Positions 32,441 through 32,653 of a stretch of 32,653 nt of DNA are shown piece after piece. Source of the DNA: Bacteroidaceae bacterium. Its GTDB lineage: Bacteria > Bacteroidota > Bacteroidia > Bacteroidales > Bacteroidaceae. A program made the translations under genes and the position numbers. The stretch covers positions 1-32,653 of the forward strand of contig JAFZYE010000031.1 in NCBI GenBank assembly GCA_017616445.1, given 5' to 3'. Each line of letters opens with the position of its first letter. The first letter of the stretch is position 1. The notes under the pieces are model-generated. The model saw nothing but the letters and a program-made list of their open reading frames with translations. It was not told the DNA's origin and did no database searches.

Positions 32441-32653
32441 ATGTGAATATGTGAAGCCTATCATAAGTGTCAATATCCTTAGGAAAAATTGAATGATTCA
32501 TGTCTTTAGAGGCAAAAAATTGCAGTCTTATGATATGTTTTGTACTTCTCGAAGCCTTGAAAATCATAAAACCGTCAACACGGAACATTTTGTATATATT
32601 TACTATTCAGCCACTTATGGCGGTTTTGAGTAGCAAATTGTGACAGCGTGACA

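Larger units (their letters stand above)
31834..32653. other. Repeat-rich gene-free end of the window
   Basis: About 820 bases without a credible gene. In order it holds a heptad array starting right after the nhaA stop (31834-31854, GACTTTA/GACGCTA), four 22-base tandem units (31879-31966), another heptad array (32003-32030), a copy of the 25061-25445 sequence (32033-32228), 9-base repeats (32096-32131), palindromic-element relatives (32277-32355) and a perfect inverted repeat (32420-32440). The last 200 bases show nothing I can interpret. Confidence 0.6.

Overview
The window looks like a chromosomal segment from a Prevotella/Segatella-type member of the Bacteroidales. Several signs agree. 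Promoters follow the Bacteroidetes form TTTG-N19-20-TAnnTTTG. Shine-Dalgarno sequences are mostly absent. A secreted protein ends in the tail YYNLAGQRLAKPQKGIVIQ. FeoA is fused to FeoB, and the order sigma54 activator-lptE-secG is typical of the phylum. No phage, plasmid, IS or CRISPR locus is visible; this is core genome with unusually rich intergenic sequence.

Layout. 1-5106 (+): the 3' end of a C1B aminopeptidase, two translationally coupled POT peptide transporters and a secreted DUF4832-like protein. 5216-6370 (+): a promoter, a polytopic membrane protein and a winged-helix regulator. 6468-8907 (-): a secreted DNA/RNA endonuclease, pyrK and pyrD. 9014-9086: tRNA-Thr(CGU). 9198-13450 (-): lpxD-lpxC-lpxA (lipid A), a pRiA4b ORF-3-like protein and miaA. 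13742-16525 (+): a large secreted glycoside hydrolase with a dockerin-like tail. 16558-16719 (-): a 53-residue basic protein whose stop codon lies inside its own terminator hairpin. 17385-20011 (+): feoB and a small Cys-rich partner. 20157-24864 (+): a RidA-superfamily protein, an anchored helical-repeat protein, a Cu/Zn-type permease with an HMA domain, rsmG and a metallo-beta-lactamase-fold hydrolase. 25614-28417 (+): sigma54 activator, lptE, secG and a zinc-ribbon/FHA protein. 28460-31833 (+): two tandem AraC-type regulators and nhaA. The last 820 bases hold repeats and no gene.

The best candidate for an undescribed system is the small minus-strand gene at 16558-16719. Its C-terminal SYxRKxKH motif resembles the ribosome-rescue factor ArfA, and a 14-bp terminator stem starts at codon 48, with the stop codon in the loop. 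This is the kind of arrangement that makes arfA responsive to failure of trans-translation. The similarity is short and the role is inferred.

Two repeat systems also stand out. The first is a palindromic element (core CCCCCTAAAGGGGG) found between genes and, in the same orientation and codon phase, inside three genes: a POT transporter, pyrK and the MBL hydrolase. The second is a set of strictly 7-bp-periodic arrays of differing sequence that begin just after stop codons or end just before start codons; one supplies part of a promoter. The 750-bp spacer before the sigma54 activator is dense in hairpins.
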